NCBI GenBank assembly: GCA_013397075.1
Contig: VWZS01002363.1
Coordinates: 126,406-190,405, forward strand
Length of the DNA: 64,000 nt
Source: Rhabdornis inornatus
Lineage: Eukaryota; Chordata; Aves; Passeriformes; Rhabdornithidae
Direction: 5' to 3'
Shown here: positions 37,829-52,955 of the stretch, in pieces
Position numbering within the stretch: position 1 is the stretch's first letter
Layout of the letters: every line of letters starts with the position of its first letter
Notes under the pieces: generated by a model
Database searches by the model: none
Told to the model about the DNA's origin: nothing
Seen by the model: only the letters and a program-made list of their open reading frames with translations
Program-made: the position numbers and the translations under genes

Positions 37829-40800
37829 CTGTAAAGATCGGGGAGAAAAGAAAAAGAAGTGTTTGTGTTAAACACTGATCTTGTTGCATTGCTGCTGTGG
37901 GGTAATATAAATTATAGAACATTCCAGTGTCCATCTACTGTGAAAAACTTCCCAGTTAGAGACAAGTGCTGGATTTAAATGAAGGTTCCTTTGTCACAGG
38001 CTGATTTAATCTCTGGGGCAGCCTCAATTGCCTGGTTTCCATTTCAGCAAATGGGATTTCTGGAACTGAGCTGTGTTTCTAGCCATGCATTTTAACCATG
38101 AGCCAAAGCTTTCCTCTTTGCTTCAGTTCCCTGATTTTGTGGCTCTGCTGCACTTCTGAACACCAAAATAAGGCCAAAGATAGCCAGGGTGTGCTGTATA
38201 AAGGATAAAATGCAAAAAATGGTTTATTCCTTGAATACTGAAATGTCTTTTATAATCTTTTATTGCTAATCCTCAGATTGATTCTGTTCAATTCCCAGCT
38301 TAATGCTTCATTATTAAAGCCCTGCTTTCACTTTTGAGTTGCATCAAACTTTAAATCACTGCTATCACACACATAACTATAGACCTCAATTACAATTAAA
38401 TTGTCAAGTAGGTGACACAAATTACATTTCCCCCCCTTAAAATCTGTTTTCAGTTGGTTCTTTCCTTCTCTCTCCTGTCTAAGGAAGGCAACAGATAACT
38501 TGTTCACATCAGTGTCTGGGAGGTTTCTTCCAAGATACACAGAGTAGAGTAATTGCACAGAAGGCTGAAAGTGGCTTTCTCTAAAGCAACTTGGACTCAT
38601 GTAGAGAATTACTGGCTTAATCTGCAAATCAAGGAATGGAACTGGTGCAGATTAGTACACCTGAAGTATGAGAAGAGCAGAAGTATTTAAATTGCTTATA
38701 TGTACCATGGGAAAAAGCAGTTGCTATAACTAACCCAAACCAAACACCCAATTCCACACAAAAACCCCACCACCTCAGAGTTCTGTTCAAGTCTGTGTTG
38801 CATCTTGCATTATGAAGTCATTTCTGGGCAGGATTTCTGTTATAATCACGAGGATTTTGGTGCAGCCCCCACAGAAAGGCTGTGTGCTGTTTCAGAGCAG
38901 GCTGCTCCCCAGACAAGGGCAGCTTGTGCCATCCAGCACAAGTTCTGCTTCATCCAGCCAGGGGGCTGATCCCTCCTATCCCACCAGTAATGCTTGGCAA
39001 GAACTATAAAATGTGACTTCTAAAATAATATTTTGGGCCTGGCTAATGAAATACAGGATCAGGTTTGAAAGCTCCACATTTTAAATATAGCTTTGGGTAA
39101 GAGGGGCCACTTCTAGAATAATCCACAAAAATTTGAAATGTGTGGCTCCCATGAATCCTCCTGGTAGGTCTGTGTGCAGCCTTGATACATTTCCTACTTT
39201 ACTAGACAGACAGGCTTGCAGAGGCATTTTAATACCCCTCATAATGAAATGCTGAGTGAACTGTATCTTCCCCTGCTGGAGAACTGTTATTGACATTTGT
39301 ATTAATAACAGTAGTTAAATTTGGCTGTTGGTGGGAGCATCAACTCCAAACTATCCAAAAGCACTGACTCTGAACACATACAAGAAATTTGAAGAAACTA
39401 GGATGAAAATTTTGTCAAAGCTTTATTATATGCCATTCCTTCTTTTTATCCTTACACTACATCCCCCTCACTATTCTTATTCCCCCACTCCCTTGGTTAC
39501 TTTGGCCTCCTAGAGATCATTGTAGTGAGGTTGTTTTATCCCCTCCAAGTTAATTTAATGAGCTCTGAACTAGGTTATTCACATGTAAAACTCTGAGGTA
39601 GTGGATATTTTCTCATTGTGAAAGGAACAGTTACCTTGTTTTCTTCTAGAATAACATGACTTTTCTATTCTTGATGAAAGCTGTGGAGTGTGGTTTTCCA
39701 CCGAGCAGACTCAGTGTTGCATGGCACCCAGGGCCAGCTCTCCTGCCTTAAACTGGGAATTGGGAATTACACCTTACAAGTGTTTCTGCCTAAACCCAAA
39801 ATTGAGATTAGCTTCCTTGTGTTTTCAACTGATGCTGGAAGTGCTTGTGTTGCTGTTAGTTATGTAAACTAGTTTTGTGTCTTTCATTCATTGGTTGTCT
39901 CTCATCTGACTTTTGGTGCTTGAGGCGTTCTCAGCTCAGAGCCTGCACTGGAAGCTGAGGAAAGCTGTCCCACTTTGCCTTGTTAGAAAATGAACTTGGT
40001 TGGGTCTGTTACTTGCCTGATTTCTGGGCTTGGGAAATGACTCTGTGCTCTTAGGCTGCTCCTGTCATTTCTTACTGGCATAAGGGGAGGAACAGAATTC
40101 CCTCTCTCCATTTTTTGTGAAGTACAGCACTTGGAACTCTGGCAGGTAGAGGAAGGCACAGCGTTAAGACTTAAAAGACTGCCATGCAGAGTTGGAATTT
40201 TTCTGCTTTTTTTCCCATTTCTTTCAGTGGTTCAAGGGTTTCTTCTACTTGAATGGGCCCAAATGCCTTGTGGATTTGGGGGTAGAGGAAGGAGGATGTT
40301 CACAGTGGAGAAAACGTTTTTCCCTTTTTTCTACATTTTGTAGAGCAGAATTAGGTGTTACAGTAAATGTATTCATGAAAAAGCACTTTAATACAGGCAG
40401 CTACACAAACAAATTGTAAACCATTCCTAAGGAAAAACAAAACAAGCAAACATCCAAAAAAGCATATAAAGAGCCTCTTCACACTCCTTCACTCTTTCTG
40501 ATGTGCCCTCATGTGAAATGTGGTTCTATTTAACAGAAACAAGTGACTTGGGAGATAAAAAAGCCGAGGAAGCTCTTTTTGATGTGTGAGAAGTGCTCTG
40601 CATTGGCTACTGGAAACCACCCTGCTGAGTACATTGGAGCTGCTGTAGGAATATTAAAGAGACACCAAAGTTAAGTAGTGGCTAATGTGTGTGAATTGAG
40701 TGTTGTGGAGAGACGCTTCTAGCAAGATGTGCTTTTTTAACCACAAAAGAGAAACCTGAAGGCTGGAGCCCTGTTAGGAGCTAAGCTGTTTGTGAGAGAT

Positions 40801-43107
40801 GCCAGGCTGTGCAGAGCCATTGCTCCAGCCTCAGAGAGGAAGGATGCAATGTACACAGCTTTTTGCAGCAGGCATGTAAATCAAAGAACTGCTCTGAAGT
40901 ACAGGGAGGATGGTTTGTCTGGTACTTATGTAAAATTTCCTATTATTTTTCTACTTAACTGTGCTCGTTTTCACCCTTCAGATGCCCAGAACAGGTTTGG
41001 GACAGTGGATTGTGCTGCCAGCTCTGACAGCCAGAGCTCCCTGTGCACTAACACAGGTTGTGAGGCTGCACTAGTGAGCTGTGTAAGGGCTGAAGAACAC
41101 AAACTGAGTAACTCCAGGGACAGGGCTGAGCAGGCAGGACTGAGCCATTTAAAGCTAACACTGTATTTTGCTGCTCTAACTGACTTGGCCTCCAAATTAC
41201 AGCATTCCTGACTGGTTTCTGCAGTCTGTCATCATCATTAGCATTTGGAACCCTAAAGCCAAATGCAGGCAAAGATGTCCTTTAAGTTAATTATTTTTCG
41301 CCTTTCTTTTTAAGGAAGCAGTTATCCAAACTTGTATAAAACTCTCATAATTGGGTTTGATGCACGCTTGGTAAAATGTTTTATTGTGTTATTACACTTC
41401 AGGCTCAGTGAAAGGAGTTGCCTATCTGGGTTCCCTTCCCCATTCTAGGTAAGATCTCTACTTTCCAATTTAAAGGCAAAAAATTGGTAGCCTAGGGTAA
41501 TGTCTTTAATCATGAGAAATTAAACATAATTCTGTAGGCTGAAGTAAGTTTCGAGAAGAATTCTGCACAACTGAACAGAATTAGGATGAAGATCACTGAT
41601 GGTGAGCGGCAGCTCAATGGCAGTAGAAGTCTCAAAAGGATAAATAAGCATCCAGGTCAACTATTCTGTAAAAAATAGACTGAACGTGTCAGCACTAACA
41701 AGTTTGACTAAGAACTGCACGGTTTTTGCAAAGCAAATTGAGGCAATTCCTGTGAGAAGCACAAAAGTTCTCAGCTCCTGCTGGTACTCAGACACAGAAA
41801 ACTGATGGAGTGCTTTGTAAGTGTACTTTTAATGTTCACACTGTCTCCAGTCAACATCCTGGCACAGTGGCAAGCAATGCTTTTGACTTCCTTTGGAGTT
41901 GTACCTTCTGCAGTTCTACTGTGTACAAGAGCTTTCCTTCCCAGTCCTTCACTAAAGCAGAGTTTATCCAATAAAATGGCACTTAAGAACATGGTTAGAT
42001 GTGCCTGCAAACCCTTGCAGTGCCCAGTTGTGCAAAGCAGACAGTTCTTGCTGAGCTGATCTGTGGGATTTGTTTTGGTTTACTGGGGGTGGTAGATGCA
42101 CAGTTACCAAACCTGATCACTTTAAAAGACCTGACCACTTGTAGAGATGAGAGCTGGAGGTGTCAGTATTAGTGAAAATCAGAGTGATGGCTATTTTTAA
42201 GGAATTACTCTAAAGTGAACACGTTTCCTTTCCATGTTTAAACCTGCTTTTTGCTCATCACATTAAAGCTCATGTTATTCTACCTAGAAGGGAAAAACCA
42301 TGCTCTTACCTGCCTGCCTGGACATGGATATTTCAGAAAAAGGTCTTAAAAGGTTAATAAGTATAGGCAGCCTCCTACCACATACACTGTATAGATCATT
42401 GCATTCTCTAGTCTATTAATTTTCTATTTGGACCTCAATCAGTGACCTCAAATATTTAAATGTTCGCTCTGCCTTTGAGGCAGAAACTCTAATCTTTGCT
42501 GTTGCTTTGACATATTTGAATCAAAGAATTATGGTGAGGTGTATGAGATAATCTCCACTCCAAACAGAACATTTGATCTCCTCCTGCATTTCCCCAGAAT
42601 ACTGGGGTAAACCTTCAGTGACTGTTAGTACACCAAATTTAATCCTAAAGAAAATTACTCAGATTATCCATTTTTTTTCCTCTGTGATTCACTTCTGTAT
42701 GGATGTTGAAGCAGTAAGAAAGTGTTCATAGGAAGAAGAGAATAATTTATCCCATCTAGTAATTAATGCAGTACTGCCCATTTCTTGGAAATATTGGATG
42801 TTGTTATTCAGTTTAGATTTTCTGCTTTTTAGCTGTATAAAGGATATGGCTATATATAATATAGAGGGAACTAATTAACTCCTTCTCGTATGACAAATTT
42901 TCCAACTCTTTATCTAACAGGTGTGCTCTAACTAAAGCAGGCTCTGTAACATATATTTTGCTGGTCAATTTTTTCATCAATTAATTTGAACTATTTTAAT
43001 TGAAATCTTTCCCACTGAAGTATATTGTTAGCTGCTCTGACTCAGACATGCTTCCTAATATATTTTATATGAGTACTGTGAAAATAAGGTGCATTTAACT
43101 GATTTTA

Positions 43108-43129
43108 TGTATATGAAGTATCATATACA
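43108..43129. repeat. Small perfect hairpin in the last GALNT17 intron
   Basis: Arm tgtatatga (43108-43116), loop agta, and its exact reverse complement at 43121-43129. The surrounding DNA is very AT-rich, which makes such a hairpin unremarkable. Confidence 0.75.
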
Positions 43130-45905
43130 GCAGGTTTATATATTAAAAATATATTGTTATCTGTTCAACTATTTAGGTCTCTATTTACAGGGTAGATAAG
43201 CAAATGAAAATTTTTACAAGACACACTTGAAATGTGAATTTATATTTCCAATACTAAACAAAACTAATTACTATGTTCAATGTAAACCTAAGTGATGTTA
43301 TAATAGGGATCAACCAAACCGTTTCTTAAGGAAAAAATAAATTTTTTCCCTCCTCCTACACTCAAGTTCTGTTGTCAGGGAGCCTCCCAAGCACTTGCAT
43401 CCACTTGTTGGTACTCAGTGTGTAAATACTGTGAAACACCCTCTGGCAGTGGGATTAGACACATCATTCAGCAGTTACAGCACTTTAATGTCTACATCTC
43501 AATTTAGTCTCATTCCTCTCCCACGACATCTGAGTGCTCAGGTTTTACATGACCATAAATGCTACATTTTCATAATGCTGCACCAAATCTTTAATACTGC
43601 AGCTGTGACAAATCAAATGAAGCAGCCTCATTTGTATGTCCAGGGCAGGTTTCAGTAACTGCTGGTCTGTGCAATCATTTTCTGTTTTATTTACTCCAGA
43701 TTGGATGGTCTGATTTACTCTCTCCAGGATGGAGAAACACATGATACTGTTAATTAAGGTATTAAAATAAAAGCAATTAAACCTGGTACAAAGAAATGCA
43801 GTTTCATACAGAGAATGTAACTGGAAAAAAAAAAAATTAAAGAGATACAGCATAAAAATCAGAAATGGAACTTGTGGATAGATACCTATTACTAACATGT
43901 CTCCATACATATAAAAAAAATTAGCACATATTTATAACAGGTTGCAGTCCTGTTAGTAAGATTAAGAAAATAATAATTTGAAAATCATTACATTCAAGCC
44001 TTCACTGAAATACCAAGAAGCTCTTCAGGATATGATAGCTGGAAATGTGTTTTACTGGAGAAAATTGGGATAAGACTAAGAAAATGGAAGTTTTGGAGTA
44101 GAATGCATTAGCCAGACTCAGGTATTTTTCAGAAAGTAAACATAAATTATTATTGTATCAGCAGTGGCCAGGAAATCTTCCTGACATGCTAGAAAAGAAT
44201 CTGTAGAAACGCTTATTGCAGATATATGATGTGATTTATGGAATTAATTATTGAACACTGTCCTGGGGGGGGGAGGTGGCTATGGTAGAGTGGAGAGCAG
44301 ATGAAAAAGAGAATCCTTTATCTGTACATAGCCCTGATAATTATGGCTGAATGCAGAATGAACAGCTTCTTTGGTTTTCATTTGGCAGCAAATCCAGATG
44401 ATGATGTGTTATGTTGATCTGGAAGCCAGGCTTACCTAGCAAGTCCTTGGTGCAAAAGGAAAATCTGGCTTGATGCTCTGCAGCTGAGGATGATGTGCTT
44501 GGTTTTTCTGACCACAGCAACAGGACAGGTCACTCAGAAATAAATTGCCTTTTTGGGAACTTACAGGAGGAAGCTGCAGAGATGCATGTGGGTGAGGGAT
44601 GATCCACAGACTGATATTTCTGATTGTATTTTCCTCATCACCAAAGGGGATGCTGTTCACACTTGTCTCTCATGCCTTCCTTTGCCCTAATGTGCCTGCA
44701 GTCCTACTTGGGAGCATTCAGAAAACTGCATCTGCAGAACCCACCACATTTAGCCTTCCCTGGCTCCTGAGTGCTCCAACTTTGATACTCCAGTTCTAAA
44801 TCAGAACTTCAGATGTGTTTCTGAACTGTCAGCTCACAGCAACAACTGCTGCATCTGGTACTCCCTCTAGTAGAAGAGTTGGATATAGGTAAATATTTAA
44901 ATACCTCTGGAGTCTTGTGTGAGACTTGACCTATAGAGAATATCCAAAGTTAATGCTTTGGCCAGTGTTTTCTGCAGGGTAATTTTTCTCCAACTGAATC
45001 CCAGAATTCTTTACAATCTTTCTTTTCATTGATTGTGCCATGCAACAGCTGCCTGTGTAGTTAAACAATGTCTTGATACAACCAAAAAAAAGACAGGAGT
45101 CCGGGAGAAATTTGATTTATTTGCATGTTTTAATAATGCATTTTGTGAAAAGCTCAGAAAAGTTACCTTTTTCTCTTTCTTTCTGAGATTACACATAAAT
45201 GGTTTCTGCAAACAACTCAGGCTTGATTCATCTGCTGTGATCTAGGCTTGCCTCAAGATGTTTAAAGTATAAGACAGAGAAAGGCAACAAAGATGTTTTG
45301 AAGTGTGATGGAATATTCAGATGGTGGGGAATTACAAAATACAGTAACATGAAATAAAAACAGGACTGTGCTTAGTAGGGGAATGAAAATTAGTGGGACC
45401 TGCCTGTAGTGTTCAAAAGTATGAATACCTGTGAATAGCAGTGAGGAACTGGTAAACAAAGTTTCTAAGGAAAAAAGGAATGTTAGATTAAAAATTTGCT
45501 AAAACTATTGTGATTTATGAGAGTATAGGAAACTTGTTGAATTCATTGTCTCAGACATCAGTGTTCAGTGACTGACTAGATGTTTTTGATGGGCTGAGTT
45601 AATTTTAAGAGTGCTGATAACTCTTTTCAGGCATGCTGAGATGATAATTCAGACAAATCAAGCCTCAGTCTTCTTGAAGAGAGCACATCAGGGGTCAAGA
45701 AGGGAATTTCCTCCTGGACTTACAATGAGCTGCTGGCTCACAACTCAGAGCTCATTTCTATGAAACAGCAAGCACTGACCATTGCCTGGGGCAGTCTTGT
45801 GGATGAGGTAATTAATCTAGTTAATTAATTTTGTGAGCTGTGATGCAGCAAATTGTGTATTCCAAGGTCTTGCCTTCCTGTTTGGTTTTGAAGTAATATC
45901 ACTGT

Positions 45906-46056
45906 GATATAGAGAATTACAGAATCGTTTTGGTGGCAAAAGATCTTTTAGATCATTGAGTTTGACCATCAATTCAACACTATCAGTTCCATAACCAAAC
46001 CAAACCGTGTCCCTAAGTGCCATTTCTACATCTCTTTTAAACATCTCCAGCAATAT
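45906..46056 (-). repeat. CR1 LINE fragment, antisense
   Basis: Read on the plus strand, this begins 'gaattacagaatcgttttgg' and goes on with 'gatcattgagtttgaccatc', 'ccaaaccgtgtccctaagtg' and 'catctcttttaaacatctcc'. This is the inverted layout of an avian CR1 3' region, whose copies usually start with 'cacagaatggtttggg' and contain 'catgtccctaagtgccacat'. It is diverged, so it is an older copy. It lies in the last intron of GALNT17 in the same orientation as the gene. The left edge is well marked and the right edge is approximate. Confidence 0.85.
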
Positions 46057-49000
46057 TTACATAACTGAGAATCTCCTTTCAGCACAACTAGGAAACCTAA
46101 GATTTTTTTATTTTTCCCAGCCATATTAACAAATTTCCAGAGGTCTATGGGGTTTAGATGAGATTATTTGCAAGAAATAACTCCCTTGGAAAACAAAAAT
46201 AGTGAATGACAATTTTATTTCTTTTGTGTGTGTGTTGTGTATAATTAAGTTTTCTAATCTGAATGCTCCATAAGAAGGAGGCTTAATGCATTTTAACCCA
46301 GAAACTGAACTACTTGCATTATCATTATATGCTTATGATTAAACCAGTCTCTAGAGCCTAAGAAATAAATTGAGTGCCAAGTGAAGAAAATTAGGAAATG
46401 AATTTGCACCAGTATTTCAATTGATCTGCATAGTCTAACATGGGAATTTAGGCTGGACTCTTTGGGACTCTGATCATAGTGTCTAGTTATTGAAAATGGC
46501 TTTTTCCCCACTAACCACACAAATCTGATTATAACTGATATTGGGAAAGGAATGTCCTTGCTGCTGCAGCACAAACCTTGTGCAGTTTACTCAAATAGTA
46601 ATGAAAATAATCTGTTTTTTTTGTCTGATATACTGAGTGTCACCACCCTTGGGTTCAGGACACCAGGCTTGATGGCCTGATCATTTCACTGAATAACAAG
46701 CACTCTTTTCTTGTCAATTTTTCCATCCTGATTTATTTGACTTCCAAGTTTTTCTCATCTTCTTCTCTCAGACTGTAGATGATTACTTGGTAGCCAAATC
46801 TTGCTTACACACATACTGCTTTTATGCCCACTGGGATTAGATGCAACTTCTACAGACTTGATAGGGACAGAGTTTTTATTTCAGCTGGGAATTTAAAAGT
46901 AATAACAGCAGAACTCCTTCCATCCCTCCCACAGCTGGGAAACACAGAACCCAAGCAGAGACTGGAGCAGCAATGCAGAGGAGGAACCAAAAGGAGAGCT
47001 CAGATCTCTTGAGCTCAGCTCAGGCCCTGCACAGCTATCACTCAGATTGGAGGAGATATTCTGGATTTGGGCACTGCTCTGCATGCCTGGCATGCAGTGC
47101 CTTGGCAGTGATGGAATTGTTGTCACCTTGTCACCTGTGGTTGTTGGATGCAGCCTGAAGTTAGCAAGGATCATGTGCAACTCCAGCAAAGAATTTCTTT
47201 GTAAATAAATGTGGCATTTAAAATTAGATGCTAATATATGCAAATAGGGTATCTGTTTTGAAGGAAAAACATGGGTATGTGTTAACTTTCTTCTAAATTA
47301 ATTCAGCACAAGTGTCTTTGGAGCTTAAATGTAGTTCTCAGGAGAGTAAATACTGCATAATGTGATATGCTAGAAAAGATTTGAAATGCACCCACTAAAA
47401 GCTCATTTTACTGCTGTGTTTCACGCAAACTTTCTAGCTGGCAAGTTCTACACCAATTTGCAAAGATTACAACTTGCTACTAGAAAATTACTCCAACTAG
47501 AAAACTAAACTGATACAATGAAATTTTGGTTACCACTAGCTATGGCAACAATAAACAAATAAATTTAACATCAGTAAGTAACAAATGCCAAGCAAATCTA
47601 GCATCAGTTGTTAAAATACAATATTGTCTAGTAATATTTCTGTTCCATATTTTTGTGCATTTTTTTGCATATACATTTTCATATTTAAGTTGCAGTCAAG
47701 TATTCAAAATGGAGAATGCCTGTATGCATTCCGATTTTTGTACTTCTCAATTCCATTCTCCATAAATGGCACTAAAATAGGCTTATAGTAAGATGTAGTT
47801 CATGGTGAATAAAAAATATTTTAATACACCTTTTTTAGAATTAATATTGTCATATTAAAATATGACAAGAATATTAAGTTCCACATGTCTTAGGGACAAA
47901 TTTACTAGAGCAAAATGAAAATTGAAACATTAACTATAGTTTTCTCATGTCTAAGCAGAACAAGGGTTCAGCTTCCTTGTCCTCCAGCTATAACACCTTG
48001 TGCAGTTATCCAGTTAGTTCAAATATGAAGTACAGGTAAGCTGGGGTAATATTTGGGGATTAAAAAAATGGGCAAATAATACCTAAATATAGAAATGCTG
48101 CTGGACCCCTACACCACCACTGGGCCCCTGGGGTTTGTGGAAATGCTCTTTTATGTTTGAGCTTCAAAACTCCACATTTGGCAACACTGGTTACTTAAAA
48201 ATCAGATTGCCTCACTAAAAATACAGGGCTTAACCTAGTCTGTTGGCTCATTTAATTGAGTAATTAGGTTCTGGTTTTTTTTATATTCCTCCTGCAGGAT
48301 CAAAGTCTGTGTCTCTTTTAACAGGATCACCATCCCTCTCTGCTGTGAGCTGCCAGGCAAACAGCACAGTCTAATGACACAGTTCTGCAGCAGCACAGAA
48401 TGTCTTCAGCTGCAGAGACACACTGAGAGGATTTGCATCCTTTGTGGTCAGAAATACCACCTACATCCAAACTCCTGATAAATCACTGATGCTGCTTTGC
48501 CAGCCTGTGGCTCTCCTAGTGGGAGGATCTGCTGGAGTGGATGGGGCACTGTTCCCTCAGGCACACACAGCTCTGCTGGGATGGATCCCTCTGGTATGGA
48601 TGTCCTTGGCTAATGGGTGGGATGAAAACAGGAGGGGACACGAGAATCAGGCTGCTGTACAATGGTGTTGGGCTCTGCTTCTGCACTCTGTGTGGCCAGC
48701 AAGGGGACATTTGAAATTGGTACAGAGATTCTTTGCCTGATTCCCAGCCCAGCAGCTCAATCCTGCCATGCAGCTGCATTCCCAGACTTCTCTGGGATGT
48801 GGTTTGGGTTAGGCAGTACTGCACAACCTTTATTTGCATTAGATAAAGCTGGGAAACAGCCATTGAAAGGCAACGTCTGCAGGAGGAACAAGATGTAAAT
48901 TCAATAGTTTTAAGGTCTTTTATTTTTTCAATATAGCTAAACAGAAGATTTAAATAATATTTAAATCATCATATCTATCTGAGGAATACATGTTAACAAC

Positions 49001-52000
49001 TCAGTAATTAATATGCTTGTTCCCTTTTCCTTCCCAAGCAATTCCTACTGAGATATTTAGGAAATACATAGTGTAACTACAGCTGTCAGCAACAAATTTT
49101 ATTTATGGTTTCTGGCCATAATATAAACCACTCCCTCCAAACATTTAACATCTTCTCCCTCCCATGAAGGATGTGGTAAGTGTCTATCCCTGTACATGCA
49201 GATTCTTCCTACCTTTCTATGGCAACCACACTGGAAGCTGAATTACTTCAATTAACTAAGTATGAAACAGCTGTAAATGATTAATCCCAAGTTTTTAGCT
49301 CAGCCTGGTGTCCTTTCTTTTGGCTCTTTTTACACAGAGCTCTCCCCTGTTGCATTTCTCACAGCAGCAAAAAGTGAGAGCATGGCTTTTTTAGCTAGAA
49401 TGGAATAGTCACATCCCTAGCTAAGTAAACAGAAACAGGGACATAGTTCAAGATAAAGAGTGATTAGAGAAAAACTTCCTCTGTTTGCCTTTGCTATACC
49501 TCTGGAGGAGCCCCAATGGGGTAAGTGAATACCTGATCTGCTGCCACCCAGGTGAGATATGTAGAGACAAATTTCACTTGCACGGCAGGCGACTGACTCT
49601 GCATCAGCAATAACCTGAGAAACCAGACTGGAGACTGAGAGACTTCTTAAAATCCCCCAAATTTGAGATTTGCCCTCCAAAAAACCTGATTGCAGCACTG
49701 AGAATGTACTGCTTCTGCAGAAAATGAACAAACCTAATCCTATCAGAGAACTGGGCTGGCCACAAGCAGTTTGTACCAGCAGCTGTCCTGGGGCCTCACC
49801 TGTCCAGGTGCTCTGGCCATTTCCCACAGCTCGTAGCCCCTTCTGTGCCACCCAGCAGCCCTGCAGCAGCCCCAGCACAGGGGGCTGTGACAGTGACAGT
49901 GACAAATGCTGCTGAGCTGGAGCTCTGTGCCAGCCCTGGTGCCACGGGAGCTGCTGCTGTCAGCAGAGCCTGCACCTGCTCCTGGCCAAAACCAGCTCAC
50001 AGCTTTTGCTTTCCTCATGATGCCAAAGCAGCTTCCTTGAGACCATTTCAAATCATATTTTACTAAAATTCTGACCTTTTCACTACCACGTAATTCTTGC
50101 CTCTGTCTTCTCTGCCTTGCCTAATTTCTGCTCACTTACTGTTTTTTTTGCTACAAGCTCTAAGTTTGTTCTGATTAAATGAAAAGTGTTGAGACAGACT
50201 GAACAAGGTGAGCTGTCAAACACCTAGAAGACATTCCAGCATAAGATTATTCTCAAAACAAACACTTCCCTAAGAAAAGACTTGACAAACAGCCTGAACA
50301 ATAAAATTCTTGAACACCACCCAGTTGATGGGAGTCTTTCCTGGGCTAATTTACATAATTTGACATAATTACTGTTATAAATGCTTGAAGAAGCTTTGGA
50401 AGCAAGAATGCCACCAAAGCCTACATTTGATTGGGTCTCATTGCATTTGGCAGCTGTACAAAACTGTGCAGCATGGAAATGTGCTCATCAGGATAGATCC
50501 TGATTATACAAACACATGCTGCAAGCTCTGAATGCTCAATGCAAGTTTCTGTACAGGACAAAGGTACCAGAGGTAGTGATTCCTTCCAAGTGCCTGCCCA
50601 TCAAAACACAATTTTGTCCACAAGGTAGCAGTGGACATCTGGTGCCAGATAGCCAGGGAATTTAAAATTTTAAAACTGCGATAAAAGATACAATAAAATA
50701 AAAAAAAATAACTCAAGTTTGATATATATGCACATACGTACATATCTGTGTATACACACATTTCTAATCTAAAAGATGTGACTCAATTAAATACTTCTTT
50801 AATAGATCCACAGAAGCAAGGAGTCCCCCAACTGAGGTTAACCCCATCTTCTACTTCTGTCATGTGCAATTCACTCATCATTACACAGTACAAAGGAAGA
50901 GGAAACTGTTACCTGAAGGATGTTTTTTTTAAAAAGCTGTACAGATCTCTATCAACCAGACTGCTGTCTACATCCCACCACAGACTAGGGTGGAGCCTCT
51001 CAGATTATAGTGTTTCCTCATTCAAACTAATCTAACATAAATGTCTGTAAAGCAGTGAAAATGCAGATTTTTGTGCGATCAAGGAAATCTAGTTCAATTG
51101 TTTTATCCTACTTTGGGTGCTCAGCTCTGTTTCCTGTTCCCTTTCTGAGACAATTCTCCACTTGCTCTGCTGTATTTTCACTTACCTATGCCATCAGACA
51201 TTCTCATGGAATGGCTCAAGAACCCAGAGAAGTCAAAGCCCAGCTGCAGCTAAAGGAAAGTGCTACAAAGAGTCTTTTTATAGAGAGAGAGAGCTCCCAA
51301 GACAGCCACACAATCACATCTTTTCACCAGACTAAATGGGAGCACTTCAAATGGAGTTCACCAGTTGATCTTGGCAAGCCTTGATGACATTAATTAACAT
51401 TCTTCCAACTTACAGAACATACCCAGGGCTGGGTTTACCAGGCAGGATGTTGAGTAATAATGACATTTTAACTGTATTGGGTATTTGCAAAATCCTTTTT
51501 GAACAGAAAACGTTTAATTATTTCATTTGTCTCTTAATTTATCATGAAGAAACAATTGATTAGCTTTCACTTCTCTTGGGGAGAAGTTCCTTTGCAGAAG
51601 GAAGAGAGAGGCCATAGAGTCAAATTTACCTTCATTGAGAGATTTTAGCTGGAACATGGAATTTCAACAAACCTAAGACTGCTAAATGCCATTTTTAAAG
51701 ATTTTAATAGCTAAATTATCAAGGCCTTCTATTGCTGCCCCCTGCCCCCTCCCCAAAATACACTCTAACATCATCAGTATTATGAAATAGCAGCAGTATC
51801 CTGGAGTAGAAACCATTAATTGTCACCAAAACTTTGGGGTATACAGTGCATTCACAGGAGAGGTGGACCATGCTAAAATGCTACTGAAATAATCTTCAAT
51901 GTTAATTATACTTTTTAGAAATAGTATAAAAAAATCAAGTGCAGAGATGGATAGAGTGAGGCTCCCCTCATGAGAAGACTAGTCTTACAATTTGTGAGAA

Positions 52001-52451
52001 AATATAATTTAAACTTTGCCCTTGAGGGGCCAACTTAGGGATTTAACATCTGTTGCTTTAGAGCTACCTCTTAAAGACCTAGATGACTTTCAAGCGAAAA
52101 CACAAAATAAGCTATGCTTCACTGATTAATGTCCAGATGCTGTCTGCACCAAGATTGATACTAACTGTGTCAACAAGGTCCTAAAGTAGCCGGATAATGG
52201 CTGTTTAAGAAATTATTGAGTTGACAGAGAAGATATCTGCCAACCCACATGGATGCTACAGAAAAATTAAATGCTGGAAAATAAATTGTTTTTAATGGTG
52301 AGCCTCAGCCTGTGGGCTGGAGTACCCAACTAGATTTGTTGACTCAAACTTCAGAGGAGCAGCTGTGACACCAGGCAAACTCAAACTAGCTATGGCATCT
52401 CCCCCAGAAGCTAAATCATGCACTTGTTTTCGAAAGTAATGTAATTTCATT

Positions 52452-52625
52452 TCATTGAGTCACCAGAGTGCCAGTACCTGACATGGCAAAGTTCCATTCT
52501 GTTAAACTTACCTTAGGGAAAAACTTATCTTTCTTTGAAAACCAGAATTTGACTGTCTTTAGCTTCCAACCATTGGAACCTGTTCTGTCTTCAGGGTAAC
52601 CTACATCCCTCTGTGGAAACACCAA
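52452..52625 (-). repeat. Degraded ancient CR1-like fragment
   Basis: On the minus strand this reads 'gaacaggttccaatggttgg', then 'aagctaaagacagtcaaatt', and further on 'taacagaatggaac'. This resembles, from memory, an old amniote CR1 subfamily segment with 'gttccaatggctggaagtt', 'gacaaattc' and 'taattaaccattggaacaa'. Similarity is partial. A 134-codon minus-strand frame crosses it and carries a consensus-like donor (aaggtaagt), but no family resemblance supports a gene. A repeat search would settle this. Confidence 0.4.
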
Positions 52626-52955
52626 GATGCCTTGAGCCACCTTGCATTTCCTCTGAGCTAAACCAGAGTTATCTCCACAGGTGTTATGTGGCAGAGCACC
52701 TTTTCTGGCCCCAGAACTGCTGTGTGGCTTCTTGACTCTCCCTTGTGTTTCTAAATCAGTTCTGAATGCAGACACCAGGCCTGGCCTGAGTGTCCTATCA
52801 GCATCCTCATCACTGGGAAAGCATCTCTGAGCCTGTCCTTGAGCCTCTTTCTGCATCTCTCACACTCATGTGTAGAAGCCTCTTTAAGAAAGAAACTGCA
52901 GGACTGGCTCTTATTATGAGGCTGTCATCACCACTGATCCACTACCCCCATTTCT

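Noticed and set aside
40792..41211. 139-codon plus-strand frame in the GALNT17 intron
   Set aside because: Unfamiliar, composition-typical sequence without splice or promoter support.
49417..49905. 162-codon minus-strand open frame in the last GALNT17 intron
   Set aside because: It lies partly in a GC-richer patch with few stops, with overlapping frames on the other strand, and shows no family resemblance.
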